From the NCBI GenBank assembly GCA_046734335.1, contig JBKPRA010000072.1, forward strand, positions 1-64,000: DNA of 64,000 nt, written 5' to 3'. Source of the stretch: DATBLE01 sp046734335 (GTDB taxonomy: Bacteria > Actinomycetota > Thermoleophilia > Gaiellales > Gaiellaceae). The notes under the pieces were generated by a model. That model saw only the letters and a list, made by a program, of their open reading frames with translations, was not told the origin of the DNA and ran no database searches. The translations under genes were made by a program, and so were the position numbers. Shown in pieces: positions 40,804-50,067 of the stretch (the stretch's first letter is position 1; each line of letters begins with the position of its first letter).

Positions 40804-41778
40804 ATGGCCAAGGTCGAGAGCAAACGGGGGACGCTCTCCGAGGAACGCCTGCGCGACTTCCTGCGGGAGATGCTCCTCATCCGCCACGTGGAGGAGAAGG
40901 TGGAGGAGCGGTTCCGCGCCGGGGAGCTGCCCGGCTTCCTGCATGTCGCGATCGGCCAGGAAGCGGTCGCGGTCGGCGTTTGTCAGGCGATGGAGGACGG
41001 CGACGTCTTCGCGTCGACGCACCGGGCCCACGCACACACGCTCGCCCGCGGTACGCATCCGAACGAGCTGATGGCGGAGCTGTACGGGAAGATCGAGGGC
41101 TGCTCGCACGGCTACGGCGGGTCGATGCACCTGTACGACGTGGAGCGCGGAAACCTCGGCGCGAACGCAGTCGTCGGCGGCGGCCTCCCTGCGATCACCG
41201 GGGCTGCACTGGCGTTCAAGCTGCGCGGGGAGCCTCGCGTCTCCGTTGCCTTCTTCGGCGACGGCGCCACCAACATCGGCACGTTCCACGAGTCGCTCAA
41301 CCTCGCTTCGTTGTGGAAGGTGCCTGCTGTGTTCGTCCTCGAGAACAACCGCTGGGCCGAATCGACGCCTGCGAAGCAACAGCTGCCGATCTCCGACCTC
41401 GAGAAGCGTGCGGTCGCGTACGGCATGCACTCGGCCAAGGTCGACGGGCAGGACGTCGAGGCCGTGTTCAAGGCGGCCAGGCGCGCCCTCGACTATGCGC
41501 GCGGCGGCAAGGGGCCGGTCTTCCTCGTCTGCGAGACGTACCGGCTCGTCGGCCACTTCGTCGGCGACGCCCAGGTCTACCGGCCAAAGGGCGAGCAGGC
41601 CGAGCTTCGCGAGACGCAGGATCCGATCACGAAGCTGCGCGAGAAGCTCGGGCTCGCCGACGACGAGTTCGAGGCGTTGGACGCCGAGGCGCTCGAGATC
41701 GCCGAGGCGGCGGTCGAGTTCGCGAAGGCGGGTACGGATCCCAGGCCCGAGGACGCCTTGAAGAACGTGTACGCCTGA
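40804..41778 (+). CDS. 2-oxoacid (pyruvate/acetoin) dehydrogenase E1, alpha subunit
   Basis: 324 residues. Thiamine-diphosphate enzyme subunit: the HRAHAHTLARG segment, GYGGSMHLYD, and the ThDP motif GDGATNIGTFHESLNLASLW followed by VLENNRWAEST. The phosphorylation-loop-like region resembles acetoin or pyruvate dehydrogenase E1alpha of the short type. It decarboxylates a 2-oxoacid or acetoin and hands the acyl group to E2. The order E1alpha-E1beta-E2 and a separate lpd fits either pyruvate or acetoin; sequence alone does not decide. No Shine-Dalgarno; leaderless -10 in front. Confidence 0.9.
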   Translation: MAKVESKRGTLSEERLRDFLREMLLIRHVEEKVEERFRAGELPGFLHVAIGQEAVAVGVCQAMEDGDVFASTHRAHAHTLARGTHPNELMAELYGKIEGCSHGYGGSMHLYDVERGNLGANAVVGGGLPAITGAALAFKLRGEPRVSVAFFGDGATNIGTFHESLNLASLWKVPAVFVLENNRWAESTPAKQQLPISDLEKRAVAYGMHSAKVDGQDVEAVFKAARRALDYARGGKGPVFLVCETYRLVGHFVGDAQVYRPKGEQAELRETQDPITKLREKLGLADDEFEALDAEALEIAEAAVEFAKAGTDPRPEDALKNVYA

Positions 41779-41853
41779 TGTTCAACAGCGAAAAATGCTG
41801 CGCATTTTCCGCGGGGAAAGTCTCTCCCGTCGCTTCGCTCGGGAGCGTGGAAG
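41779..41853 (+). other. 75-bp spacer with two hairpins inside the E1 operon
   Basis: Between the E1alpha stop and E1beta start. GCGAAAAATGC (41788-41798) pairs with GCATTTTCCGC (41802-41812) with one mismatch, and CTCCCG (41824-41829) with CGGGAG (41840-41845). It is visibly richer in A/T than its surroundings. It may be a processing or attenuation site that sets subunit ratio, or a mobile intergenic palindrome. No T-run and no good Shine-Dalgarno before ATG 41854. Confidence 0.5.
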
Positions 41854-42837
41854 ATGCCTGAGCTCACCTACCGGGAAGCCGTCAGGGACGCATTGAGTCG
41901 GGCGATGCGGGAGGACGACGACGTCTTCATCATGGGCGAGGACATCGCCGAGATGGGCGGGTCGATGGGCGTCACCCAGGGGATGCTCGCCGAGTTCGGC
42001 CCCGACCGCGTTCGCAACACGCCGATCTCCGAGATGGCGCTCGTCGGCGCCGGGATCGGCGCCGCGATGCAGGGCATGCGGCCCGTCGTCGAGATCATGT
42101 ACGAGGACTTCACCACGCTCGCCATGGAGCAGATCGTCAACCAGGCGGCCAAGCACCGGTATATGTCGGGCGGACAGCTGAAGGTGCCCCTGACCGTGCG
42201 CACCCAGGGCGGCGCCGGCTGGTCGCCGGGCGCGCAGCACGCCCAGCAGGTGGAGGCCTGGTTCGTCCACGTTCCAGGGCTGAAGGTCGTGTTCGCCTCG
42301 ACGCCGTCGGACGTGCGCGGACTGCTCTGGTCGTCGATCTACGACGACAACACCGTGCTCTTCTTCGAGCACAGAACGCTCTACCCGATCAAGGAAGAGG
42401 TGGCCGACGAGCTCGAGCCGATCCCGCTCGGGCAGGCACGCGTGCACCGCGAGGGCGAGGACGTGACCGTGATCGCGACCGGCCGGCTGGTCCACGAGTC
42501 GCTGGCCGCGGCCGCCGAGGCGGAGAAGGAAGGGGTCGCGGTCGAGGTCGTCGACCCGCGCACGCTCCAGCCGCTGGACGAGGAGACGCTGGTTGCCTCG
42601 GTCAAGAAGACCAACCGCTGCGTGGTCGCGCACGAGGCCGTGGTCCGCGGCGGCTTCGGCGCCGAGGTGGCTGCGGTGATCCAGCACCAGGCGTTCGACT
42701 GGCTGGACGCTCCGATCGAGCGGGTCGGGTCGAAGTTCACGCCGATCCCCTTCGCGCCCGTGATGGAGAACTTCGTCGTCCCGCACGCCACCGACGTGCT
42801 GGAGGCGATTCGCAGGACGGTGCAGCGCAATGGCTGA
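41854..42837 (+). CDS. 2-oxoacid dehydrogenase E1, beta subunit
   Basis: 327 residues, transketolase-like pyrimidine domain (about 1-180; LTYREAVRDALSRAM, FIMGEDIAEMGG, PISEMALVGAGIGAAMQG) and C-terminal transketolase domain (about 200-320; VIATGRLVHESLAAA, VEVVDPRTLQPLDEETL, VAHEAVVRGGFGAEVAA). It completes the ThDP site with E1alpha. The stop lies inside the start of the E2 gene (8-base overlap), giving coupled translation. Confidence 0.93.
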   Translation: MPELTYREAVRDALSRAMREDDDVFIMGEDIAEMGGSMGVTQGMLAEFGPDRVRNTPISEMALVGAGIGAAMQGMRPVVEIMYEDFTTLAMEQIVNQAAKHRYMSGGQLKVPLTVRTQGGAGWSPGAQHAQQVEAWFVHVPGLKVVFASTPSDVRGLLWSSIYDDNTVLFFEHRTLYPIKEEVADELEPIPLGQARVHREGEDVTVIATGRLVHESLAAAAEAEKEGVAVEVVDPRTLQPLDEETLVASVKKTNRCVVAHEAVVRGGFGAEVAAVIQHQAFDWLDAPIERVGSKFTPIPFAPVMENFVVPHATDVLEAIRRTVQRNG

Positions 42838-44053
42838 CCAGGTGATCCTGCCCCGGCTCGGCCAGGGAATGGAATCGGGCACGATCGTCCGCTGGCTGAA
42901 GTCGGAGGGCGACCAGGTGCAGAAGGGCGAGCCGCTGTACGAGCTCGACACGGACAAGGTCACGCAGGAGGTCGAGGCGGACGTCGGCGGCGTGCTCCTG
43001 AAGATCCTCGTCGACGAGGGCGAGGTGCCGGTGGGGACGCCGGTCGCGTTCCTCGGCGAAAAGGGGGAGGACGTGCCCGAGGTCGAGGGGGCGCCGGAGT
43101 CGGCTCCTGCAGTGACGGATCCCGAGGAGCCGCAGCACGCTCCGGAGCGTCATGAGGGGTCTGCCTCTGCAGAGGACGCGCCGAAGCTCGAGGCGGCTCC
43201 TTCCGACGGCGGCCGCATCAAGGCATCTCCTCTGGCGCGTCGAATCGCGCGCGAGCGTGGCATCGACCTCGCCTCCCTGACCGGAACCGGCCCGGAAGGC
43301 AGGATCGTCGCAGAGGACGTCGAGCGGGTCGACCTTGCCGGGCCGCCGAAGGCGCCTGCGCCCGCGGCGGCAGCCGGCGAGGTCGAGCGGGTCGAGCTGA
43401 CCTCGCTGCGGAAGACGGTGGCGCGGCGGATGACGGAGGCGTGGGCGGCGCCGGCCTTCCAGATCGTCATGTCCGCGGACATGACCCGCGCCCAGGAGCT
43501 CAGGGCTCGGCTGGTCGAACGGCACCCGGACGAGCGACCGACCGTGACGGACGTGCTGACCAAGGTCTGCGCTGCCGCGCTCATGCATCACCGCGAGGTC
43601 AACGCCCTGTACGGGGGCGACGCGATCGAGCTGCAGCCGTCTGCGAACGTCGGCATCGCGGTCGCCACCGACCGCGGGCTGCTCGTGCCGGTCATTCCCC
43701 GTTGCGAGGATCTGACCGTGGCGGGGATCGCCGCTGTCCGCGCCGACCTGGTCGCGCGGGCGCGCGACGGCAAGCTGCAGGCGGCCGACCTCGAGGGCGG
43801 CACTTTCACCATCTCCAACCTCGGCATGTACGGCGTGGAGCAGTTCGTGGCCGTTCTCAACCCGCCGCAGGCCGCGATCCTCGCGGTCGGGGCGATCGAG
43901 GACCGACCGGCCGCACGAGACGGAGAGGTCCTCGCGCGGCCGACGATGACGTTGACCCTCACCTGCGACCACCGCACGATCGACGGAGCGACCGCGTCCG
44001 ACTTCCTCCGAACGGTGAAGGAATACCTGGAGGAGCCGGGCCTGGCCCTCTAG
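42830..44053 (+). CDS. Dihydrolipoamide acyltransferase E2
   Basis: 407 residues. Lipoyl domain 1-75 with Lys43 in ELDTDKVTQEV as attachment site, an acidic Pro/Ala-rich linker, the E1/E3-binding domain about 122-158 (IKASPLARRIARERGID), a second linker, and the catalytic domain about 185-407 with ISNLGMYGVEQF and active-site His in DHRTIDGATASDFL. One lipoyl domain only. Transfers the acyl group to CoA in the core of the complex. The start overlaps E1beta. A glyoxalase-like gene follows 12 bases after the stop. Confidence 0.93.
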   Translation: MADQVILPRLGQGMESGTIVRWLKSEGDQVQKGEPLYELDTDKVTQEVEADVGGVLLKILVDEGEVPVGTPVAFLGEKGEDVPEVEGAPESAPAVTDPEEPQHAPERHEGSASAEDAPKLEAAPSDGGRIKASPLARRIARERGIDLASLTGTGPEGRIVAEDVERVDLAGPPKAPAPAAAAGEVERVELTSLRKTVARRMTEAWAAPAFQIVMSADMTRAQELRARLVERHPDERPTVTDVLTKVCAAALMHHREVNALYGGDAIELQPSANVGIAVATDRGLLVPVIPRCEDLTVAGIAAVRADLVARARDGKLQAADLEGGTFTISNLGMYGVEQFVAVLNPPQAAILAVGAIEDRPAARDGEVLARPTMTLTLTCDHRTIDGATASDFLRTVKEYLEEPGLAL

Positions 44054-44065
44054 AAAGTGGGCGGT

Positions 44066-44401
44066 ATGAGTGTCTGGTACCGCGTGCGGGACATGGCTGC
44101 GGCGCGGGCCTTCTACAAGGACGTGCTCGGGTTCGAGGAGCGCTACGCCGACGAGGACGGCCGGTGGGCGCGTCTGCGGCGCGACGACATGGAGATCGCG
44201 CTGTGGGAGGCCCAGGGCGACGAGGGCGGAGTCGCCTCGATCACGGTCCCCGACCTCCGCGCCGAGGTCGACCGGCTGCGGGAGAACGGGGTCGAGGTGG
44301 GTGTCATCCTGGAGCTACACGGGCAGGTTCGGATCGTCGACGTGTTCGACCCGGACGGCAACCGAATCCAATTGACCGAGGAGGTCGAACAACAGGTGTG
44401 A
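44066..44401 (+). CDS. VOC-family (glyoxalase-like) protein
   Basis: 111 residues, a single VOC module (two beta-alpha-beta-beta-beta units): VWYRVRDMAAARAFYKDVLG start and VDVFDPDGNRIQLTEE end, the latter with the Glu that would be a metal ligand; the usual first-strand His is not present. ATG 44066 is preferred over GTG 44057. It lies in the E2 operon and its stop overlaps the next GTG. Function unknown; small VOC proteins in metabolic operons often detoxify by-products. Confidence 0.75.
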   Translation: MSVWYRVRDMAAARAFYKDVLGFEERYADEDGRWARLRRDDMEIALWEAQGDEGGVASITVPDLRAEVDRLRENGVEVGVILELHGQVRIVDVFDPDGNRIQLTEEVEQQV

Positions 44402-44853
44402 TCAGGCCGGCCGGAGCACAGGACCTGCCGTTCCTCCGGGACATGCTCCGTCACGCCTACTACGCTCGCTGGGGGTCGGAGGCCGACGTTCCGCTCGAGC
44501 GCTACGTGGCCGGCTGGGGACGGCCGGGCGACAACGCGCTGGTGGCGATCGACGAGTTCCAGCCGGTCGGCGCGGCGTGGTACCGGCTGTTCGAGGCCGG
44601 CGAGCCGGGGTACGGATTCGTCGACGAGGAGACGCCCGAGCTGACGATCGCGATCGTCCCCAGCCGCCGCGGCAAGGGTCTGGGCGAGCAGCTGTTCACC
44701 TCGCTCCTCGACCAGGCCCGCAAGGAGGGCTATGCGCGGGTCAGCCTCAGCGTCGAGCCGGACAACCCGGCGATCCGGCTGTACGAGCACCACGGCTTCG
44801 CCAAGACGGGCGAGCGCGCGGGCGCCTGGGTCATGCTGGCCACGCTCGCCTGA
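44398..44853 (+). CDS. GNAT-family N-acetyltransferase
   Basis: 151 residues. The acetyl-CoA loop is IVPSRRGKGLGEQLFTSLLD (Q/R-x-x-G-x-G/A) about residues 84-103, followed by VSLSVEPDNPAIRLYEHHGF. GTG 44398 overlaps the VOC stop. It is the last gene of the E1-E2 operon. Substrate unknown; lysine or small-molecule acetylation is possible, and the linkage to an acetyl-CoA-forming complex is suggestive only. Confidence 0.82.
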   Translation: MIRPAGAQDLPFLRDMLRHAYYARWGSEADVPLERYVAGWGRPGDNALVAIDEFQPVGAAWYRLFEAGEPGYGFVDEETPELTIAIVPSRRGKGLGEQLFTSLLDQARKEGYARVSLSVEPDNPAIRLYEHHGFAKTGERAGAWVMLATLA

Positions 44854-44871
44854 CGGTTTACCCTTGATTCC

Positions 44872-47800
44872 ATGCTCTGCCCGTCATGCGGCACGGAGAA
44901 CGAGACCACACGGAAGTTCTGCGGCGAGTGCGGGAGCGCGCTCGCGCTCGTCTGTCCGGCGTGTGGCGGCGCCAACACCCCCGGGGTCAAGTTCTGCGGC
45001 GAGTGCGGGGCGTCCCTCGGCGACGCCGCCGCGCCCGCGCCTGCCGAAGCCCAAGCTGCACCGGCCGCCGAGCGCCGGCTCGTTTCCGTTCTCTTCGCCG
45101 ACCTGGTCGGCTTCACCTCGGCCTCGGAGCTACGTGACGCGGAGGACACGCGCGAGCTCCTCTCGCGGTATTTCGACACGTGCCGTCGCCTGATCGAGCT
45201 GTACGGCGGCACAGTCGAGAAATTCATCGGCGACGCGGTGATGGCCGTCTGGGGTACGCCGACGGCGACAGAGGACGACGCCGAGCGTGCGGTCCGCGCC
45301 GCTCTCGACCTCGTCGCAGCCGTGACCGCCCTCGGGGACGAGGTGGGAGTTCCGGAACTCCACGCCCGGGCGGGCGTGCTCACCGGCGAGGCGGCGGTGA
45401 CGATTGGCGCCCAGGGCCAGGGCATGGTCGCCGGCGACCTGGTCAACACTGCTTCGCGGATCCAGGCACTGGCCGAGCCGGGGACGGTGCTCGTCGGCGA
45501 GGCGACCCGGCGTTCGACCGACCAGACGATCGTGTACGCGGACGCCGGCTCGCACGAGCTGAAGGGGAAGGCCGGCCTCGCCCCGCTCTGGCAGGCACGG
45601 CGCGTCGTCTCCGGCGCCCGGGGCTCGCTCAAGTCGACCGGGCTCGAGGCCCCGTTCGTCGGGCGCGACGCAGAGTTGCGCCGGATCAAGGATCTCTTCC
45701 ACGCGTCCGCCGACGAGGGCAAACCGCAGCTGATCTCGATCGCCGGCATCGCCGGGATCGGCAAGTCCCGGCTGGCGTGGGAGTTCTACAAGTACTTCGA
45801 CGGCCTGCCGCAGCTCACGTACTGGCACCGGGGCCGCTGTCTCTCGTACGGCGAGGGCGTCACGTACTGGGCGCTCGCGGACATGGTCCGGATGCGGGCA
45901 CGCATCGCGGAGGACGAGGAGCAGTCGTCGGCGGTTGCCAAGCTGGCGGAGGTCGTCGAGGAGCATCTCACCGACGACGAGGAGCGGCGATTCGCCGAGC
46001 CGCGGCTGCGTCATCTGCTCGGGCTGGAGGAGAACACCCGCTTCGAGCGCGAGGATCTGTTCGCCGCGTGGCGCCTCTTCTTCGAGCGGCTCGCCGACGT
46101 CTACCCGACGGTCATGGTCTTCGAGGACATGCAGTGGGCCGATGCATCGCTGCTGGACTTCATCGAATACGTGCTCGAGTGGTCGAGGAACTCGCCCCTG
46201 TTCGTGCTGACGCTCGCGCGTCCCGAGCTGCAGGACCGCCGACCGACCTGGGGTGCGGCAACGCGAAACTTCACGTCGATCTACCTCGACCCGCTTCCGG
46301 AAGCGTCCATGAAGGAGCTGCTCGGAGGTCTCGTTCCGGGGTTGCCGGAGGAGCTGCGGAGCCAGATCCTCGACCGGGCGGAGGGAATCCCGCTCTACGC
46401 GGTCGAGACAGTGCGCATGCTGCTCGACCGCGGCGCGCTCGTCCAGGAAGAGGCGTCGTATCGCCCGACTGGAACGATCGCCTCGCTCGAGGTTCCCGAG
46501 ACCCTGCACGCGCTGATCGCCGCTCGGCTGGACGGCTTGACCGCGGACGAGCGGCGGGTGCTTCAGGACGGCGCCGTTCTCGGCAAGACGTTCACGAAGC
46601 AGGCGCTCGCCGCCGTCTCGGGCTACGCGGAGCCCGAACTGGAACCGATCCTGATCTCACTGACCCGGAAGGAACTTTTCGGCGTCCAGGCTGACCCGCG
46701 CTCGCCCGAGCACGGCCAGTACGGATTCCTGCAGGACCTCCTGCGACGCATCGCGTACGAGACCTTGGCACGCCGCGACCGCAAGGCCCGTCATCTGGCT
46801 GCGGCGGCCTACCTGGAAGAGACCTGGAGCGAGCACGAGCTGGTCGAGGTGCTCGCGTCGCACTACGTCGACGCCTACGAGACCGACCCCGAGGCGGACG
46901 ACGCGGCGGAGATCAAGACGAAGGCGTGGGCGGCCCTGATGCGTGCGGGCGAGCGCGCGGCCTCGCTCGGGGCTCCCGAAGAGGCGCAACGGTATTTCGA
47001 GCAGGCCGCGGCCCTGACGGACGAGGTGCTCGAGCAGGCCGAGCTGCTCGGCCGGGCGGGGGAGATGGCGGGCTTACACGCCGACCTGGACGTCGCCCGC
47101 AGCCTCCTCGAGCGCTCGATCGCGATGTTCGAGGCCGAGGGGGATACGCACGCCGCTGCCCGGGTAGCCGGCCGTTACGGCCACATGCTCGCGTTCACCG
47201 CACACCGGGACGAGGCGCTGGAGCGCATGGAGCGCGCGTTCGAGGTGATCTCGACCGACGAGCCGGACGAGGACCTGGCGCTCCTCGCCGCCCAGCTTTC
47301 GCGCACGTACTGGTTCGGGGGCGACCTCGAGCACGCGGCCGAGCGCGCCGAGCTCGCACTCGACATCGCGGAGACGCAGGGCCTGCCGAAGGCCCTCGCG
47401 ATCGCGCTGCGGGCGAAGGCCGCGGTTCTCTTCAGCCGCCGCCACGCCCACGAGGGCCTCGCCCTGGTCAGGCACTCCCTCGAGATCGCCCTTGCGAACG
47501 ACTTCGCGGAAGACGTGAGCACCTGCTACTTCCTGCTCTCCGACAACTGCTTCCGGACCGACCGGTATGCGGAGGCTCTCGCCTATCTGGACGAGTGCCT
47601 GGCCTTCGACCGAAAGATCGGTCACCGGCGCTTCGAGGTGGCGACCGTGTCGGAGCGCTGCTACCCGCTGCTCATGCTCGGCCACTGGAACGAGGTGCTC
47701 GAGACCCGGGACGGGCTCACGGAGGAGCAGCTCAACTCTGGCGGAGTCATCCTCAGCGTTATGCAGGCGGGAGTCGAGGTCTACTGCCGCCGCGGCGATC

Positions 47801-48372
47801 TGGAGGAAGCTCGCCGCCTGCTCGCGCTCTTCGGCCGGTTGGAAGCGTCCTCCGATCTCCAGGACCGAGGCACGTACCTCGCTGCGGTCGCGGCTCTGCG
47901 ACGGACGGAAGGACGACTGGAAGAGGCGTTCGAGGCGGGTGCGGCGACGATCGCGACCGCCGCGACTATGGGCTCGAGCTTCCAGGGCGTGAAGCACGGG
48001 GTCGTGGATGCGCTCGAGGCGGCCCTCGCGCTGGGCGATACCGCGCGCGCGAACGAGCTCTTCACGTGGGTCGACGGCCTGTCCCCGGGAGAGCGTCCCC
48101 CGTACCTGCACGTGCACGCGCTCCGGCTGCGTGCGCGTGAGGCCGGCGACGCGAACGGCCTCGCTGCCGCCGCCACGCGTTTCCGCGCGCTGGACAATCC
48201 GTTCTGGCTCGGCGTCACGCTCCTCGAGCAGGCGGAGGCCCTCGGTGCCGGCGCCGAAGCGACGAGCCTGCACGCCGAAGCACGTGACATCTTCGAGCGG
48301 CTCGAGGCGACACCGTGGCTCGAGCGCTGCGACCGCCTCGCACCCGCCCGGGCCGCGAGCGCCAGCGTCTAG
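44872..48372 (+). CDS. Large signalling protein: zinc ribbons, class III cyclase, AAA/NTPase, TPR
   Basis: 1166 residues. Two zinc ribbons at 3-45 (CxxC pairs at Cys3/6/17/20 and Cys28/31/42/45), a class III adenylate cyclase at ~68-240 with all catalytic residues (Asp77, Lys117 in EKFIGDAVMAVWG, Asp121, Asn192, Arg196), an AAA-type NTPase at ~260-640 with Walker A GIAGIGKS (292-299) and VMVFEDMQWAD as Walker B, and a long TPR array to about 1150. This is a typical actinobacterial regulator joining cAMP synthesis to ligand-sensing repeats. A TACCCT element lies seven bases before the ATG, so it has its own leaderless promoter. Signal and targets are unknown. Confidence 0.9.
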   Translation: MLCPSCGTENETTRKFCGECGSALALVCPACGGANTPGVKFCGECGASLGDAAAPAPAEAQAAPAAERRLVSVLFADLVGFTSASELRDAEDTRELLSRYFDTCRRLIELYGGTVEKFIGDAVMAVWGTPTATEDDAERAVRAALDLVAAVTALGDEVGVPELHARAGVLTGEAAVTIGAQGQGMVAGDLVNTASRIQALAEPGTVLVGEATRRSTDQTIVYADAGSHELKGKAGLAPLWQARRVVSGARGSLKSTGLEAPFVGRDAELRRIKDLFHASADEGKPQLISIAGIAGIGKSRLAWEFYKYFDGLPQLTYWHRGRCLSYGEGVTYWALADMVRMRARIAEDEEQSSAVAKLAEVVEEHLTDDEERRFAEPRLRHLLGLEENTRFEREDLFAAWRLFFERLADVYPTVMVFEDMQWADASLLDFIEYVLEWSRNSPLFVLTLARPELQDRRPTWGAATRNFTSIYLDPLPEASMKELLGGLVPGLPEELRSQILDRAEGIPLYAVETVRMLLDRGALVQEEASYRPTGTIASLEVPETLHALIAARLDGLTADERRVLQDGAVLGKTFTKQALAAVSGYAEPELEPILISLTRKELFGVQADPRSPEHGQYGFLQDLLRRIAYETLARRDRKARHLAAAAYLEETWSEHELVEVLASHYVDAYETDPEADDAAEIKTKAWAALMRAGERAASLGAPEEAQRYFEQAAALTDEVLEQAELLGRAGEMAGLHADLDVARSLLERSIAMFEAEGDTHAAARVAGRYGHMLAFTAHRDEALERMERAFEVISTDEPDEDLALLAAQLSRTYWFGGDLEHAAERAELALDIAETQGLPKALAIALRAKAAVLFSRRHAHEGLALVRHSLEIALANDFAEDVSTCYFLLSDNCFRTDRYAEALAYLDECLAFDRKIGHRRFEVATVSERCYPLLMLGHWNEVLETRDGLTEEQLNSGGVILSVMQAGVEVYCRRGDLEEARRLLALFGRLEASSDLQDRGTYLAAVAALRRTEGRLEEAFEAGAATIATAATMGSSFQGVKHGVVDALEAALALGDTARANELFTWVDGLSPGERPPYLHVHALRLRAREAGDANGLAAAATRFRALDNPFWLGVTLLEQAEALGAGAEATSLHAEARDIFERLEATPWLERCDRLAPARAASASV

Positions 48373-48375
48373 GAT
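48370..48375 (+). promoter_or_regulatory. lpd -10 element
   Basis: TAGGAT overlaps the stop codon of the cyclase gene and ends six bases before the lpd ATG. With no Shine-Dalgarno this is a candidate leaderless promoter for lpd. Confidence 0.45.
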
Positions 48376-48381
48376 CGAGTC

Positions 48382-49788
48382 ATGGAATGTGACGTCGCCG
48401 TCCTCGGAGGCGGCCCGGGCGGCTACACGGCCGCGATCCGGGCAGCACAGCTCGGCGCCAGGACCGTCTGCGTCGAGCAGGAGCCCGAGCTCGGCGGCAC
48501 CTGCCTTCGCGTCGGCTGTATCCCCACCAAGGCGTGGGTGCAGACCGCGTTCGCGCTGAAGGAGGCCGAGGAGAGCTTCGGCAAGTTCGGGGTCGAGGTC
48601 GGCGAGGCGAAGCTCGACCTGGCGAAGGCGAACGAGTGGAAGGCCGGCGTCGTCAAGCAGATGACCAGCGGTGTGGCTTCCCTGCTCAAGGCGAACGGGG
48701 TCGAATGGGTGAAGGGGCGAGGCCGCTTCACGGACGCGAACACGATCGCGGTCGAGGGCGGCGAGGACGTCACCTTCAAGAGTGCGATCGTCGCCACCGG
48801 CTCGTACCCGATCCGGCCACCGGTCGAGGGGCTCGACTCACCCCTGTGCGTCGATTCGACCGGGCTGCTCGCACAGGAGCGCGTGCCAAAGCGTCTGGTC
48901 GTGCTCGGCGGCGGCATCATCGGCTGCGAGTTCGCATCGATCTTCCAGCGCTTCGGCTCGGAGGTGACGATCGTCGAGATGCTGCCGAGCCTGATCCCGA
49001 TGGAGGACGAGGACGCCGCGAAGGAGCTCGCAAAGCAGTTCGGAAAGCGTGGGATCACACTGGAGCTCGGGCAGCAGTGCACCAAGGTCAAGGACCGGGA
49101 CGGCGCGCTGAACGTGCACTACGGGGACGGCAAGAAGGTCGAGGCCGACCTGATGCTCGTCGCGGTCGGCCGCGCCCCGCTCGTCGAGGGGCTCGGGCTG
49201 GAGGAGATCGGAGTGCAGGTCGACCGCAAGGCGGGCATCGCCACCGACGAGCACCGACGCACTGCGTTGCCGCACGTCTACGCGGTCGGCGACTGCGCCG
49301 GTTACTGGCAGCTCGCCCACACCGCGTTCCGCGAAGGCGAGGTTGCCGCGGAAAACGCTACGGGCCACGACGCGGTCGTCGATCCGCGCGGCGTGCCGCG
49401 CCCGATCTACACCGATCCGGAGGTGGCCGCCGTCGGTCTGACCGAGGCGCAGGCCCGCGAGCAGTACGGGGACGAGGTCGCCGTCGGAACGTTCCCGTGG
49501 ATGGCAAACGCCCGCGCGGTCATGCAGGACGCCACCGTCGGCTGGGTGAAGTCGATCCACGAGACCCGCTACGGCGAGCTGCTCGGCGTCGTCATGGTCG
49601 GCCCGCACGTGACGGACCTGATCGAGGCAGGCGTGGTCGCCCTCGACGCCGAGGCGACCGTCGAGACGGTCGCCGACGGGATCGCGCCGCACCCGACCCT
49701 GTCCGAGGCGATCAAGGAAGCCGGGCTGGTCGCACTGGGCCGCCCGATCCACATGCCGCCGAGACGCAAGGTTCCGGCGAACGCCTGA
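48382..49788 (+). CDS. lpdA: Dihydrolipoamide dehydrogenase E3
   Basis: 468 residues, full-length flavoprotein. FAD motif VAVLGGGPGGYTAAI, redox cysteines Cys41 and Cys46 in GGTCLRVGCIPTK, NAD motif LVVLGGGIIGCEFASI, FAD-closing YAVGDCAG, and the catalytic His-Glu dyad in IAPHPTLSEAI. Re-oxidises the lipoyl group of E2 with NAD. Unlike the flavoprotein at 25159, the dyad is intact. It lies downstream of the E1-E2 operon with the cyclase in between, so it is probably shared by other 2-oxoacid dehydrogenases. Confidence 0.95.
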   Translation: MECDVAVLGGGPGGYTAAIRAAQLGARTVCVEQEPELGGTCLRVGCIPTKAWVQTAFALKEAEESFGKFGVEVGEAKLDLAKANEWKAGVVKQMTSGVASLLKANGVEWVKGRGRFTDANTIAVEGGEDVTFKSAIVATGSYPIRPPVEGLDSPLCVDSTGLLAQERVPKRLVVLGGGIIGCEFASIFQRFGSEVTIVEMLPSLIPMEDEDAAKELAKQFGKRGITLELGQQCTKVKDRDGALNVHYGDGKKVEADLMLVAVGRAPLVEGLGLEEIGVQVDRKAGIATDEHRRTALPHVYAVGDCAGYWQLAHTAFREGEVAAENATGHDAVVDPRGVPRPIYTDPEVAAVGLTEAQAREQYGDEVAVGTFPWMANARAVMQDATVGWVKSIHETRYGELLGVVMVGPHVTDLIEAGVVALDAEATVETVADGIAPHPTLSEAIKEAGLVALGRPIHMPPRRKVPANA

Positions 49789-49805
49789 GAGGGAAAGGGA
49801 GTGCG

Positions 49806-50063
49806 ATGAGCATCATCAACCGACGCAATGCAATGGTCGGCTGGGCGACCTGGACGCTGGTCAAGCGAACGGCCGCGATGAAGGCGAAGCGGGCCGCGCC
49901 CAAGTCTTCCGACGACAGCGGCTCGAAGGGCAAGAAGGCGGTGAGGGCAGGCGCCGCGGTCGCCGCAGCAGCCGGCCTCGTTCTGTTCTGGCGCGCCAAG
50001 AAACGCGACAGCACCGACCACGACAGTCTCGCCTCGGAAGAGCTCGACACATCCCTCGACTAG
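49806..50063 (+). CDS. Small basic membrane protein
   Basis: 85 residues: a basic N-terminus (VKRTAAMKAKRAAPK), one membrane helix (AVRAGAAVAAAAGLVLFW), then a short acidic tail (ELDTSLD). AAAGGGAG precedes ATG 49806. It lies 17 bp after lpd and may be co-transcribed. No family assignment; function unknown. Confidence 0.65.
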   Translation: MSIINRRNAMVGWATWTLVKRTAAMKAKRAAPKSSDDSGSKGKKAVRAGAAVAAAAGLVLFWRAKKRDSTDHDSLASEELDTSLD

Positions 50064-50067
50064 CGGC

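Noticed and set aside
40035..41861. 608-codon plus-strand frame across the hypothetical gene and E1alpha
   Set aside because: Out of frame with the well-supported E1alpha and with Arg-rich low-complexity sequence.
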